DNA of 64,000 nucleotides from Micromonospora chersina (GTDB lineage Bacteria; Actinomycetota; Actinomycetes; Mycobacteriales; Micromonosporaceae). The stretch spans positions 6,138,001-6,202,000 of the forward strand of contig NZ_FMIB01000002.1 of the NCBI RefSeq assembly GCF_900091475.1. The letters run 5' to 3'. The position numbers were made by a program, and so were the translations under genes. The notes under the pieces were generated by a model. The model saw only the letters and a program-made list of their open reading frames with translations, was not told the origin of the DNA and made no database searches. Shown here in pieces: positions 8,858-20,282 of the stretch (position 1 is the first letter of the stretch; every line of letters begins with the position of its first letter).

Positions 8858-8909
8858 TGCGCTGAGCGCGCGACAGCACGGCGGCCCCTCCTGCGCGAGG
8901 GGCTTTTTT
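8848..8909 (+). terminator. leuS attenuator: pause stem and intrinsic terminator
   Basis: GCCGTGCT (8848-8855) and AGCACGGC (8875-8882) are perfect complements; the first arm covers the last codons of the leader frame. Immediately after, GCCCCTC (8884-8890) pairs with GAGGGGC (8897-8903), followed by six T (8904-8909), a textbook intrinsic terminator rare in this genome type. A ribosome stalled on the leucine codons would sit over the first arm. I could not define the antiterminator pairing by eye. Confidence 0.72.
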
Positions 8910-8961
8910 GTGCCCGCAGCAGACCTCCCATATCCGACATGACCCGCGCCGAGGAGACGCC

Positions 8962-11802
<2,841 letters not shown>

Positions 11803-11815
11803 CCACGACCGCTCA

Positions 11816-11850
11816 CTGAGGCGCGTCCCCGGCCCGGGGGCGCGCCTCAG
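11816..11850. terminator. Bidirectional hairpin terminator between leuS and the phosphotransferase gene
   Basis: A 15-bp stem (11816-11830 with 11836-11850, one G-T wobble) around a 5-nt loop separates the convergent genes. The stop codon of the minus-strand gene lies within the right arm. There is no U-run, as is common for GC-rich actinobacteria. Confidence 0.7.
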
Positions 11851-12611
11851 CGGTCGTGCAGCGCCGCCTCGACCGTCGGGCGGTGCCGCAGCAGCCACCC
11901 GTGCCAGGCGCGTACCGCGTCGACGGCGCCCGCCGCGCGGAGCCGGCGCATGCCCGGCTCGTCCCGGTCGGCGCCGGCGTCGATGCCCCGCCAGGTGCCG
12001 TCGAGCTGGTCGAGCATGACGGCGACCAGCTCGCCCCGGGGCAGGGACACCCCGGAGCCGGCCGCCTCGTAGGCGTCGCAGAGCAGCCGGCAGCGCCGGG
12101 CCAGCTCGGCCGGGTCGGCGTCCCCGCCCAGCGCGGCCCAGTGCCAGCCCGCGAACGCCACGTCCTCGATCCGGCGGCCCGGCGCGGCCAGGTCCCAGTC
12201 CAGGAAGGCCACCGGGACCGGCCCGGCCGGCGAGTCCCGGTAGACCGTGTTCTTCGGCGACAGGTCCCGGTGGCAGACCGTCTCCGCGTCGCCGGCCAGG
12301 TCGGTGCCGGCGCAGGCGTCGTGCAGCGCCCGGATGAGGCCGGCCAGCCGGGTGAGCGCGGGGTCGGCGAAGAAGGCCCGATCCTCCCGGTCCCGCCAGG
12401 GCACCCGCCCGTCGACGTGGGTCAGCACCTGCCGGCCCCGTTCGTCGACGCCGAGGTAGCCGGGTGCCAGACCCGGCGCGGCGGCGGCCAGGTGTCGCAG
12501 CAGCGCCGCTCCGAACTCCGCGCGGGCCGGGGGAGTGCGGCGTACCGTGTCGCCGATCCGGACCACCTCGGTGACGAAGCCGCCGGGCAGCCGTTCCTCC
12601 GCGGCGGCCAT
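11847..12611 (-). CDS. Aminoglycoside phosphotransferase / choline kinase-fold protein
   Basis: 254 residues. The kinase catalytic motif CHRDLSPKNTVY (HxDxxxxN) is followed by AFLDWDLAAPG with the metal-binding Asp, as in the APH family of protein-kinase-like small-molecule kinases. The N-terminal lobe lacks an obvious glycine-rich loop, as is usual in the family. The gene begins one base after the TVP38 stop and is the fourth in an operon with murT and gatD. The family covers antibiotic, choline and sugar kinases; nothing here points to antibiotic resistance, and the context suggests a housekeeping envelope or metabolite role. Confidence 0.82.
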   Translation of the reverse strand: MAAAEERLPGGFVTEVVRIGDTVRRTPPARAEFGAALLRHLAAAAPGLAPGYLGVDERGRQVLTHVDGRVPWRDREDRAFFADPALTRLAGLIRALHDACAGTDLAGDAETVCHRDLSPKNTVYRDSPAGPVPVAFLDWDLAAPGRRIEDVAFAGWHWAALGGDADPAELARRCRLLCDAYEAAGSGVSLPRGELVAVMLDQLDGTWRGIDAGADRDEPGMRRLRAAGAVDAVRAWHGWLLRHRPTVEAALHDR

Positions 12612-12612
12612 C

Positions 12613-13326
12613 TCAGCTCGGGCCCAGCCGGCGCTGCCGCTCCGCGCGCCACCAGCGGTGGATGATGAGCACGCTGGCGATCAGGCCGAGGCTGGCCGGG
12701 GCGGCCGCGTACCAGTTGATCGAGCCGGGGGAGCTGACCGCCGCGCCGATGGCCGCGTAGCCGATCGCGGTGGGGGCGGAGGCGATCACGCTGCCGGCCA
12801 GGAACGGCAGCACGCGCGCCCCGGTGGTGCCGTAGCCGTAGCTGACCAGCCCGAACCCGGCGATCGGCAGCAGCCGGACGGTGATCACGCCGAGCACGCT
12901 CTGCCGGGCGAACCAGCCGTCCAGCCGGGCCAGCCGGCCGCGGACCCGCTCGGCGACGAACTGCCGGCCGAGCAGGCGCCCGACCGCGAAGCCGATGGCC
13001 GCCGCGAGCAGCGCCGCGCCGAGGGCGTACGCGGCCCCCTGCGCCGGGCCGAAGATCGCGCCGGCGGCCAGCGTGACGAAGGTGCGCGGCACCAGCGCCA
13101 CGAGCAGCAGCGCGCCGCCCACCACGGCGACGGCCGGGGCGTACCCGCCGAGCGAGTGCGCCAGCCGGGGCAGGTCGCGCGGGTCCGGGTGGGGGACCAG
13201 CAGCAGCGTGACGCCGAACCCGGCGAGCAGCAGGAGCAGCAGCGCGAACCGGCGCGCCGACGGCTGCCGGAGCAACCGGGCGAACCGGCGGGATCCTCGC
13301 CGCCACGGTCGGGCGGCGCCGGTCAT
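12613..13326 (-). CDS. TVP38/TMEM64 (VTT/DedA-like) membrane protein
   Basis: 237 residues with a basic N-terminus and about six hydrophobic segments. The central region (VPRTFVTLAAGAIFGPAQGA) resembles the conserved loop of the VTT/SNARE-associated domain. Such proteins are membrane-embedded; relatives act as lipid scramblases or in undecaprenyl-phosphate recycling. The ATG overlaps the gatD stop by four bases (ATGA), so it is translationally coupled to the peptidoglycan-amidating genes. A role in lipid-carrier handling is inference from this linkage. The C-terminus is short and basic. Confidence 0.85.
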   Translation of the reverse strand: MTGAARPWRRGSRRFARLLRQPSARRFALLLLLLAGFGVTLLLVPHPDPRDLPRLAHSLGGYAPAVAVVGGALLLVALVPRTFVTLAAGAIFGPAQGAAYALGAALLAAAIGFAVGRLLGRQFVAERVRGRLARLDGWFARQSVLGVITVRLLPIAGFGLVSYGYGTTGARVLPFLAGSVIASAPTAIGYAAIGAAVSSPGSINWYAAAPASLGLIASVLIIHRWWRAERQRRLGPS

Positions 13327-14045
13327 GCCCTCGCGGCGGCGGCCACGGCGGTGCGGCGCTCGGACCGGAGCCGGTCGGCCCAGGTGTCGTCGAGCGGGGG
13401 GAGCTGGTGGACGCCGGTCGCCCAGCGCAGCAGGAGGTCGGCCAGGGCGGGGTTGCGGGCCAGCGCCGGACCGTGCGAGTAGGTGCCGAGCAGCTTGCCC
13501 CGCCAGGCGCCCTCGGTGGTCCCGTCGTTGCCGACCCCGGTGGTCACCCGGGCCACCGGCGACACGCCGGGGCCGAGGTGGGTCCGCCCGCCGTGGTTCT
13601 CGAACCCGGTCAGGTACGGGATGCCCAGCCGCGGGTCGACCTCGCCGGCCAGCTCGCCGACCGCCCGGGTGGGACCCCGGTCGGAGGAGATGTCCAGCAG
13701 CTCCAGGCCGGTGCAGCGGGTGCCCTTGGCGAAGAAGGAGGTGCCGAGCAGCTGGTAGCCGGCGCAGACGCCGAACACCACCGAGCCCTGGGCCACGGCC
13801 CGGTGCAGGCCGCCGTCGGCGATCAGGCGCTGGGCGCCCAGCGCCTGCGGGCCGTCCTCGCCGCCGCCGATGAGGTAGATGTCGGCGGTGGCGGGCAGCC
13901 GCTGGTCGGAGCGGACCTCCAGCACCTCGACCGGCATGCCGCGCAGTTGGGCGCGGCGGGCCAGGATCAGCGCGTTGCCCCGGTCGCCGTAGGTGGACAG
14001 CAGGTCCGGGTAGATCCAGACGATGCGCAGGCTCTCAGTTGACAC
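13323..14045 (-). CDS. gatD: Lipid II isoglutaminyl synthase, glutamine amidotransferase subunit
   Basis: 240 residues of a CobB/CobQ-like class I amidotransferase. The nucleophile is Cys94 in FGVCAGYQLLG and the active-site histidine is His191 in TYSHGPAL. N-terminal WIYPDLLSTYGDRGN is diagnostic for GatD. It supplies ammonia from glutamine to MurT, which amidates the alpha-carboxyl of D-glutamate in lipid II on the inner face of the membrane. The GTG start overlaps the end of murT by 11 bp, as expected for two subunits made together. Confidence 0.93.
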   Translation of the reverse strand: MSTESLRIVWIYPDLLSTYGDRGNALILARRAQLRGMPVEVLEVRSDQRLPATADIYLIGGGEDGPQALGAQRLIADGGLHRAVAQGSVVFGVCAGYQLLGTSFFAKGTRCTGLELLDISSDRGPTRAVGELAGEVDPRLGIPYLTGFENHGGRTHLGPGVSPVARVTTGVGNDGTTEGAWRGKLLGTYSHGPALARNPALADLLLRWATGVHQLPPLDDTWADRLRSERRTAVAAAARA

Positions 14046-15297
14046 GGTCCAGCTCCGCTCGGATGTCCTGGAAGGCGGTGTAGTTGGCGATGACCTCCAG
14101 CCGGCCCGGCGGCACGGCCCGGACCGCGTCGTCGAAGCTCCGCACGTGCTGGAACGGCACGCCGTTGACGTCGAGCCGGACGGCGAGGTCGTACGCCCGG
14201 TCGCCGGTGATCAGCACCTGCCGCCCGCGCAGCGGGGAGAAGTCGACGTCGAAGAGCCAGGAGGTGTCCAGCCCGTCGGGGTCGCGCGCGTTGATGGAGA
14301 GCAGTGTGGGCGCGACGTCGGCCATGTCGAACGCCTCCAGCCAGCTCGCCGGGTTCTTGGCCAGCAGCAGCCGGATGTTGCGCCCGTCCCGGTCGACCTG
14401 CGCGTAGCGGCCGGCCACCGAGGTGACCGTGCCGAGCCGGGAGACGGCGTCCACGGGGCGTACCCCGAACTCGGCGGCGACGGCCAGGGCGGTGGCCGCG
14501 TTGCCGAGGTTGACCTTGCCGGGGAGCTGGAGCTGCACCTTGTGCCAGGCGCCGGTGGGGTCGAGCACGCCGTCGTCCTCGACCGTCCACTGCGGCTGGG
14601 GGCGGCGCAGCGGGCAGCCGGTGCACCACCACTGCTCGCCTGAGCGCTGGATGGTGGAGCCGCACTCGGGGCAGACCCAGGAGTCGTCGTGCCAGCGCTG
14701 GCCGGCGCTGAACCAGGTGACCTGCGGCGGGACGTGGCCGCGGGACGGGTCGGCGGGCGGGGTGGCGGCCCAGACCACCATGGGGTCGTCGGCGTTGGCG
14801 ACCACCCGCAGGTCGGGGTGCCGGACCAGCGCGGCGCGCCAGAGCTGCGCCATCATGGCGACCTCCTTGGCCCGGTCGAGCTGGTCGCGGGAGAGGTTGA
14901 GCAGTGCCACCACGTGCGGCTCGGTGGCCTCCAGCACCTGGGCGAGGTAGTGCTCGTCCACCTCCAGCACCGCGTAGGGGGTGCTGCCGGCCTTGGCCAG
15001 CGCCGAGGTGTGCCCGGTGGGCATGTTGGCGCCGAAGGAGTTGGTGGCGACCCGGCCGAGCACCCCGACGGCGGCGGTGGTGAGCCGGGTGGTGGTGGTC
15101 TTGCCGTTGGTGCCGGACACCAGGGCGATGGCACGGCCGGCCGAGAGGTGCGCCAGCAGGTCCGGGTCGATCTTGAGGCCGATCCAGCCGCCGATCACCG
15201 AGCCGTCGCCACGGCCCGCGGCCCGCGACAGCGCCGCGGCGGTCCGCGACACGGAGCTGGCCACCTTTGCCCGCAGGGGCATCTTCGCGTCCGTCAC
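14035..15297 (-). CDS. murT: Lipid II isoglutaminyl synthase, Mur-ligase subunit
   Basis: 420 residues. The P-loop GTNGKTTTT is at residues 61-69, in a Mur-ligase central domain interrupted by a zinc ribbon with Cys208, Cys211, Cys224 and Cys227 (CPEC...CTGC). The C-terminal DUF1727 domain binds GatD. The complex converts D-isoglutamate to D-isoglutamine in peptidoglycan stem peptides, which strengthens cross-linking. GTG start at 15297; TAACCT lies 7 nt upstream on this strand, so the mRNA is probably leaderless. An alternative ATG lies five codons in. The operon is divergent from the division cluster. Confidence 0.94.
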   Translation of the reverse strand: MTDAKMPLRAKVASSVSRTAAALSRAAGRGDGSVIGGWIGLKIDPDLLAHLSAGRAIALVSGTNGKTTTTRLTTAAVGVLGRVATNSFGANMPTGHTSALAKAGSTPYAVLEVDEHYLAQVLEATEPHVVALLNLSRDQLDRAKEVAMMAQLWRAALVRHPDLRVVANADDPMVVWAATPPADPSRGHVPPQVTWFSAGQRWHDDSWVCPECGSTIQRSGEQWWCTGCPLRRPQPQWTVEDDGVLDPTGAWHKVQLQLPGKVNLGNAATALAVAAEFGVRPVDAVSRLGTVTSVAGRYAQVDRDGRNIRLLLAKNPASWLEAFDMADVAPTLLSINARDPDGLDTSWLFDVDFSPLRGRQVLITGDRAYDLAVRLDVNGVPFQHVRSFDDAVRAVPPGRLEVIANYTAFQDIRAELDRVN

Positions 15298-15304
15298 CCG
15301 AGCG

Positions 15305-15310
15305 AGGTTA
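15305..15310 (-). promoter_or_regulatory. -10 box of leaderless murT promoter
   Basis: On the minus strand this reads TAACCT, 7 nt before the murT GTG, with no ribosome site between. Confidence 0.5.
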
Positions 15311-15491
15311 CCGGACCACCGGGCCCACCAGATCGCCGCCGACGGCGATCCGTTCGGCCGGGGACTGCCGGCGGACGGTCAGCACGGGTTCGGCCGGACG
15401 GAGTCGATCTATGTCGGGAAGCGGACCGCCGGCGGGGCGCGCCGCACCCCTCCACTCCGCCCCACCCCCGTTGACGTGCTGTTTTGCGCGT

Positions 15492-15519
15492 GGAAACGCC
15501 ACGCCGAGCGGGCGTTTCC
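15492..15519. promoter_or_regulatory. 9-bp inverted repeat upstream of the mraZ promoter
   Basis: GGAAACGCC (15492-15500) and GGCGTTTCC (15511-15519) are perfect reverse complements separated by 10 nt. The arms are about two helical turns apart and end 2 bp before the proposed mraZ -35. This looks like an operator for a dimeric regulator, or a hairpin ending an antisense transcript. Confidence 0.6.
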
Positions 15520-15521
15520 GG

Positions 15522-15557
15522 TTGCAGGTGGAGGGAAGTGGAGTAGAGTGGGGCGCG
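15522..15557 (+). promoter_or_regulatory. mraZ promoter with three MraZ-type boxes at 10-bp spacing
   Basis: A -35 TTGCAG (15522-15527) and a -10 TAGAGT (15544-15549) are separated by 16 bp. Direct repeats beginning GTGG start at 15528, 15538 and 15548, exactly one helical turn apart, covering the spacer and -10. MraZ binds G-rich TGG repeats spaced about 10 bp upstream of its own gene in other bacteria, so this array is a good candidate for autorepression of the whole cluster. Confidence 0.72.
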
Positions 15558-15637
15558 ATGGTGAGGCCGGGAGGGCCGCACCGGCCCGGGGGGTCAGCGG
15601 CGCCGCGAACGCCGCTCAGGGCGAGGGGGTTGGGCCG

Positions 15638-16069
15638 ATGTTCCTCGGCACCCACACTCCGCGCCTGGACGACAAAGGCCGGTTGATCCTTCCGGCGAAG
15701 TTCCGGGACGAGCTGGCGGGGGGTGTCGTGATCACCAAAGGGCAGGAGCGCTGCCTCTACGTCTTCCCGATGCCCGAGTTCCAGCGGATCGCCGACCAGT
15801 TGCGCGCGCAGCCGATGACGAGCAAGGCGGCCCGGGCCTACAGCCGGGTCTTCTTCGCCAGCGCGCACGACGAGGTGCCGGACAAGCAAGGACGGGTCAC
15901 CATCCCCGGGCACCTCCGGTCGTACGCCGCTCTCGACCGCGACCTGGTCGTGATCGGGGCGAGCACCCGGGTGGAGATCTGGGACAGGGCGGCCTGGGAG
16001 GCCTACCTCGCGGAGAGCGAAGACGACTTCGCCGACATCGAGGAGGGGGTGCTGCCCGGCGGTCTGTAG
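15638..16069 (+). CDS. mraZ: MraZ, transcriptional regulator of the division cluster
   Basis: 143 residues with two AbrB-like halves. The first contains [23 protein letters not shown] and the second has the DKQGRVTIP signature (about residues 82-91). MraZ forms ring-shaped oligomers that bind repeated G-rich boxes and controls its own operon. Start ATG 15638 follows GAGGGGGTTG. About 80 nt of leader separate the proposed promoter from the start. A hairpin at 16119-16144 separates it from rsmH. Confidence 0.95.
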   Translation: MFLGTHTPRLDDKGRLILPAKFRDELAGGVVITKGQERCLYVFPMPEFQRIADQLRAQPMTSKAARAYSRVFFASAHDEVPDKQGRVTIPGHLRSYAALDRDLVVIGASTRVEIWDRAAWEAYLAESEDDFADIEEGVLPGGL

Positions 16070-16118
16070 GGCGTGACGGCGCCCGACGTACTGCGAGATC
16101 TCCAGCCGCTTTCGAGTT

Positions 16119-16144
16119 CCTGGCACCCCTTCCCCGGTGCCAGG
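16119..16144 (+). terminator. Hairpin between mraZ and rsmH
   Basis: CCTGGCACC (16119-16127) pairs perfectly with GGTGCCAGG (16136-16144) around an 8-nt loop, with no U-run. It could be a partial terminator or an RNA-processing or stability element that lowers rsmH expression relative to mraZ. Confidence 0.5.
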
Positions 16145-16274
16145 CGCACGATCCGATACGGAGGGCCGCGGCCTCCGGCGGGCGGGGAGCGGATGGGGAT
16201 CTGGCGGTATGGCGAGGCGTCGTGGCGACGACGGACACAGGGACGGACACGGGTTTCAACAAGTGGGGGTCGAG

Positions 16275-17384
16275 ATGGGGGAGCTACGCGGCACGCACGT
16301 GCCGGTGCTGCTCGAGCGGTGTCTCGAGTTGCTGGCCCCCGCACTGGGCCGGCCCGGCCGCACCGTCCACGTCGACGCCACGCTCGGCCTGGCCGGGCAC
16401 GCCGAGGCGGTGCTCGAGGCGCACCCGGACACCGTGCTGATCGGCCTGGACCGGGACACCGAGGCCCTCGCCCACGCGCGGGTCCGGCTGGCCCGGTTCG
16501 CCGACCGGATCCACCTGGAGCACGCCGTCTACGACGAGTTGCCCGAGGTGCTCGACCGGCTCGGCTACCCGGCGATCGACGGGATCCTGTTCGACCTCGG
16601 CGTCTCGTCCCTGCAACTGGACGCGCCCGACCGCGGGTTCGCGTACGCGCAGGACGCGCCGCTGGACATGCGGATGGACCAGACCCGGGGGGTGACCGCC
16701 GAGGAGGTGGTCAACACCTACTCCCACCCGGACCTGGCCCGGGTGCTGCGGGTGTACGGCGAGGAGAAGTTCGCCGGGAAGATCGCCTCGGCGATCATCC
16801 GCGAGCGCGAGCGCGCGCCGATCACGTCGTCGGCGCGACTGGCCGAGCTGGTCCGGGAGAGCATTCCGGCACCAGCCCGACGAACCGGGGGACACCCGGC
16901 AAAGAGAACGTTTCAGGCTTTACGGATCGAGGTAAACAGGGAGCTGGCAGCGCTGGAGACGGCGCTGCCGGCCGCTCTGGACAAGCTCACCGTGGGCGGC
17001 CGCATGGTGGTCCTGTCCTACCACTCGCTGGAGGACCGGCTCACCAAGCAGGCGCTCGCCGACCGGGTCCGCAGCAAGGGCCCGGTCGACCTCCCGGTCG
17101 AACTGCCCGGGTCGGGTCCGACGTTCCGGCTGCTCAGCCGGGGCGCGGAGCTGCCCGGGGAGGCCGAGGTCGCCGCGAACCCGCGCGCCGCCTCGGTGCG
17201 GCTGCGGGCCGCGGAACGGCTCGACCCGGAGGCGGCCCGGCAGGGGCGTACCGACCGCGAACGGTACCGCCGCCGGGTGAAGGCGATGCACCAACCGGGG
17301 ACGGGGTCACCGGGGTCCGGCAAGGACCCGCGGTCGGCGCCGGGGGACGGGAACGGGACGGACGAAGAGGGGGAGGGGACATGA
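16275..17384 (+). CDS. rsmH: 16S rRNA (cytosine-1402 N4)-methyltransferase
   Basis: 369 residues from the ATG at 16275, where the family-typical [16 protein letters not shown] begins; a longer frame upstream lacks homology-like sequence. SAM-binding residues lie in [14 protein letters not shown], and [16 protein letters not shown] and [18 protein letters not shown] are strong RsmH signatures. It methylates N4 of C1402 in the ribosomal P site. The stop overlaps the ftsL ATG (ATGA). The C-terminal 40 residues are Pro/Gly-rich. Confidence 0.95.
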   Translation: MGELRGTHVPVLLERCLELLAPALGRPGRTVHVDATLGLAGHAEAVLEAHPDTVLIGLDRDTEALAHARVRLARFADRIHLEHAVYDELPEVLDRLGYPAIDGILFDLGVSSLQLDAPDRGFAYAQDAPLDMRMDQTRGVTAEEVVNTYSHPDLARVLRVYGEEKFAGKIASAIIRERERAPITSSARLAELVRESIPAPARRTGGHPAKRTFQALRIEVNRELAALETALPAALDKLTVGGRMVVLSYHSLEDRLTKQALADRVRSKGPVDLPVELPGSGPTFRLLSRGAELPGEAEVAANPRAASVRLRAAERLDPEAARQGRTDRERYRRRVKAMHQPGTGSPGSGKDPRSAPGDGNGTDEEGEGT

Positions 17385-17980
17385 ACGTCAACCAGCGCGA
17401 CGGCCGGGACACCGGCATCGGGCAGCGCGCACCGCGGTCGGGGGGCCGGACCGCGGCGCAGCGTGCCCCGCGCACCACGTCGACGGTGGCGGCCGACCGG
17501 CCCGACCGCCGGGGGGAGGCTCGCGCCCGGGGGGCGCGCGAGTTCCCCGTCCAGGGCAGCGCCGCTCTGCGGCCGGCCGAGCGCACGAAGGCCACCGGCG
17601 GGACCTCGCCGCGGCTGCGGGTCGCCCCGCCGCCGCCGGTCCGCGTGCCGCGGGCGCCGTTCGTCGGGCTCATCCTGGTGCTGGTGGTCGGCGGGGTGCT
17701 CGGCATCCTGGCGGTCAACACGAAGATCAACGAGAACGCGTTCAAGCTGGAGAAGCTCCAGCAGCAGCAGGCCAAGCTCGACGTGGACCAGCAGCAGCTG
17801 GAGAAGGAGATCGCCGACCAGAAGGCGCCGGGCAACCTGACCGCCAACGCCCGCAAGCTGGGCCTGGTCGACTCCGACGAGCTGGCCTACATCCGGCTTC
17901 CGGACGGGAAGGTGATCGGCGTCCCGCACCCCGTGGAGGGCGCGCCGGCGATCACCAGCCAGCAGGGCAACGGGGGCTGA
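17381..17980 (+). CDS. ftsL: FtsL-like division protein (septum formation initiator fold)
   Basis: 199 residues. A basic, low-complexity N-terminal region of about 90 residues precedes one membrane helix (about 92-112) and a short extracytoplasmic coiled coil rich in Gln/Lys/Leu (about 117-147). This bitopic design and the position between rsmH and ftsI identify FtsL, which joins FtsQ and FtsB to activate FtsWI. Sequence is poorly conserved, so the assignment rests on topology and place. A good ribosome site (GGGGGAGGGG) precedes the ATG. The cytoplasmic tail is longer than in Proteobacteria. Confidence 0.85.
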   Translation: MNVNQRDGRDTGIGQRAPRSGGRTAAQRAPRTTSTVAADRPDRRGEARARGAREFPVQGSAALRPAERTKATGGTSPRLRVAPPPPVRVPRAPFVGLILVLVVGGVLGILAVNTKINENAFKLEKLQQQQAKLDVDQQQLEKEIADQKAPGNLTANARKLGLVDSDELAYIRLPDGKVIGVPHPVEGAPAITSQQGNGG

Positions 17981-17983
17981 GCA

Positions 17984-20191
17984 GTGCCGCCGAGATCGGA
18001 GGAACCGCGCCGGGACGCCACGGGCTCCCGGCGCGGCTCGTCGCGGGGCACCGAGCACCGGGAGCCGGGCGTCGGCGGGATCTCCGACGCCCGGGCGTAC
18101 ACGCCGCGGGGCCGGACCATCCGGGAGGGCGGCGGCGCGGCTCGGACGGGTGGCGGCGCCGAGCAGCGGCGTACCCCGCGCAGCAGCCGCTCCGGCGACC
18201 CGTTCCGCCCGGCCCTGCAGGTGCTCGACGGCGGCCGGACCGGGGCGACCCGCGCCGGCCGCCGGGAGACCGCCGCCGGCGGCCGGGCCGGCGTGGTGCG
18301 GACCGTGTCCGCCAAGCCGGTGCGCGAGCCGTTCGACGACGACGAGGAACCGGCGCCGCGACGCCGGCCCGGGCCGCGCCGCCCCGCACGGCAGGCCGCC
18401 GCCCGGAGGCCGGTCCGCAAGCCGCGCCGCCCGCCCAAGCTCGCCGACCCGCGCCGCCGGCTGCGCCTCGGCACGCTGCTCGTGCTGGCGCTCTTCACCA
18501 CCATCGGCATCCGGCTGGTCTTCCTCCAGACCGTGAGCACCCCGGCGTACGCCGACGGCGGGCTCGCCAGCCGGCTCGCCGTGGTCGAGCTGCCCGCGCC
18601 ACGCGGGGCGATCTACGACCGCACCGGCGCCCCGCTGGCGCACAGCGTCGAGGCGCGGTACGTCTTCGCCGACCCGACGCTGGTCAAGAACCCGACCGCC
18701 ACCGCCAGGCTGCTCTCCCCGTTGCTGGGGATCCCGGTCTCCGAACTGGCCGACCGGATGAAGCCGCGCATCCTGCCCGGCACCACCACCCCGTCCCGCT
18801 TCGTCTACCTCGCCCGCGGGGTCGAGATCGCCAAGGCCAAGCAGATCATGGCCCTCGACCTGGCCGGCGTCGGCGTGCACCGGGACGAGAAGCGCGAGGT
18901 GCCCGGCGGCGACCTGGCCGCCAACCTCATCGGGTTCGTCAGCCAGGACATGAACGGCCTCGAGGGGCTGGAGGCGAAGTACGACGACATGCTGGAGGGC
19001 AAGGCCGGCCGGAAGCGGTACGAGGTGGGCCAGGGCGACCTGGCCGCGCCGATCCCCGGCGGCTACAGCCAGACCACCCCGGCCCAACCGGGCAGCTCCC
19101 TGGAGCTGACGATCGACCGCGACCTCCAGTTCAAGACGCAGCGGATCCTCTCCGACGGGATGGCCCGCACCCGGGGCAGCGTCGGCGCCGCGGTCGTCAT
19201 CGAGGTCGGCACCGGTGACGTGCTGGCCCAGGCCAGCTTCCCCACCTACAACGCGGCCGACCCCACCAAGGTCAACTCCCCGGCCGACCGGGAGGACGCA
19301 GCCACCAGCTTCATCGTCGACCCGGGCTCGATCCACAAGGCGATCACCTACGGCGCCGCCCTCCAGGAGGGCGTGATCACGCCGGACACCGCCTTCCCGG
19401 TGGCCAACACCATCACCAAGGGCGACACCACCTTCCGGGACACCCACCCGGCCAACGGTCAGAAGATGAGCATCCCGGGGATGCTCGCCTTCTCGTCCAA
19501 CGTCGGCACCATCGAGATCGCCGACAAGCTCGGCCCCGACCGGCTGATCGACTACCAGAAGCGGTTCGGGCTGGGCCAGCCCACCGGCGAGGGCATGCCG
19601 GGGGAGGCCGGGGGCCGGCTGCTCCCGGCCGACCAGTGGAGCGACTCGTCGTACGGGTCGGTGCCGATCGGGCACAGCGTGGACGCCACCCCGTTGCAGA
19701 TGGCCGCCGCGTACGCCGCCATCGCCAACGACGGCAGATACGTCCAGCCGCACCTGATCAGGAACGTGATCGCGCCGGACGGGAAGAAGACGCCCGGGGC
19801 CGCCCCGGTCACCCGGTCGGTGCTCAGCCCGGCCAACGCGGCCGCGCTGCGCCGCATGCTGGAGGCGGTCACCACCGTCGACGGCCCGGACGGGCGGGCC
19901 ACCGGCCTGGCCGCCGCGGTGCCCGGCTACCGGGTGGCCGGCAAGACCGGCACCGGCCTGCGCTACGACAACGGCAAGCTCCAGCCCGGGGAGGTCGGCT
20001 CGTTCATCGGGATGGCCCCGGCGGAGAAGCCGCGGTACGTCGTGGCGGTCTTCGTGTGGAGCCCCGGCGGCGAGGGCGGCGCGGTGGCCGCCCCGGCCTT
20101 CCGGGAGATCATGGGCTTCACCCTCCGGCACTACCGGGTGCCGCCCTCGGCGACCGACAAGTCCCCGAAGTTCGAGGTCTTTCCGCACTGA
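17984..20191 (+). CDS. ftsI: Septal peptidoglycan D,D-transpeptidase (PBP3)
   Basis: 735 residues, GTG start 3 bp after ftsL. An Arg-rich, probably disordered cytoplasmic region of about 160 residues precedes one membrane helix (about 161-182), then the PBP dimerisation domain and the transpeptidase domain. Catalytic motifs: Ser449-x-x-Lys452 (GSIHK), Ser504-Ser505-Asn506 (FSSNVG) and Lys654-Thr-Gly (GKTGTG). It cross-links septal peptidoglycan outside the membrane with FtsW as glycosyltransferase partner. The N-terminal extension is far longer than in E. coli, though such extensions are known in actinobacteria. Confidence 0.95.
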   Translation: MPPRSEEPRRDATGSRRGSSRGTEHREPGVGGISDARAYTPRGRTIREGGGAARTGGGAEQRRTPRSSRSGDPFRPALQVLDGGRTGATRAGRRETAAGGRAGVVRTVSAKPVREPFDDDEEPAPRRRPGPRRPARQAAARRPVRKPRRPPKLADPRRRLRLGTLLVLALFTTIGIRLVFLQTVSTPAYADGGLASRLAVVELPAPRGAIYDRTGAPLAHSVEARYVFADPTLVKNPTATARLLSPLLGIPVSELADRMKPRILPGTTTPSRFVYLARGVEIAKAKQIMALDLAGVGVHRDEKREVPGGDLAANLIGFVSQDMNGLEGLEAKYDDMLEGKAGRKRYEVGQGDLAAPIPGGYSQTTPAQPGSSLELTIDRDLQFKTQRILSDGMARTRGSVGAAVVIEVGTGDVLAQASFPTYNAADPTKVNSPADREDAATSFIVDPGSIHKAITYGAALQEGVITPDTAFPVANTITKGDTTFRDTHPANGQKMSIPGMLAFSSNVGTIEIADKLGPDRLIDYQKRFGLGQPTGEGMPGEAGGRLLPADQWSDSSYGSVPIGHSVDATPLQMAAAYAAIANDGRYVQPHLIRNVIAPDGKKTPGAAPVTRSVLSPANAAALRRMLEAVTTVDGPDGRATGLAAAVPGYRVAGKTGTGLRYDNGKLQPGEVGSFIGMAPAEKPRYVVAVFVWSPGGEGGAVAAPAFREIMGFTLRHYRVPPSATDKSPKFEVFPH

Positions 20192-20268
20192 GCGGGCACG
20201 GCGGGACATCATCGGTGAGTGGCGACGAACCACCGGGGCGGCTGTGCGGTCGGAACCGGACGACCGGG

Positions 20269-20274
20269 TAGGGT
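20269..20274 (+). promoter_or_regulatory. -10 box of a leaderless murE promoter
   Basis: TAGGGT ends 8 nt before the murE GTG, with no ribosome site between, suggesting an internal promoter in the cluster. Confidence 0.45.
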
Positions 20275-20282
20275 CTGACGCC

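Larger units (their letters stand above)
15298..15637. other. Divergent control region between murT and mraZ
   Basis: 340 bp without a supported gene. It carries the murT -10 (15305-15310), a 9-bp inverted repeat (15492-15519) and the mraZ promoter with MraZ-type boxes (15522-15557). Nothing else was recognised between 15311 and 15489. Confidence 0.7.

Noticed and set aside
8908..8961. An earlier leuS start in the same frame
   Set aside because: The extension begins at the end of the attenuator U-run and has no ribosome site; the ATG at 8962 has GAGGAG 5 bp upstream.
11847..12611. Antibiotic resistance gene
   Set aside because: The APH fold alone does not show resistance; the gene sits in a cell-wall operon with no mobile-element context.
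14035..15297. murT as the displaced murD
   Set aside because: The zinc ribbon (four Cys), DUF1727 C-terminus and overlap with gatD show it is the lipid II amidation subunit, not a D-glutamate ligase.
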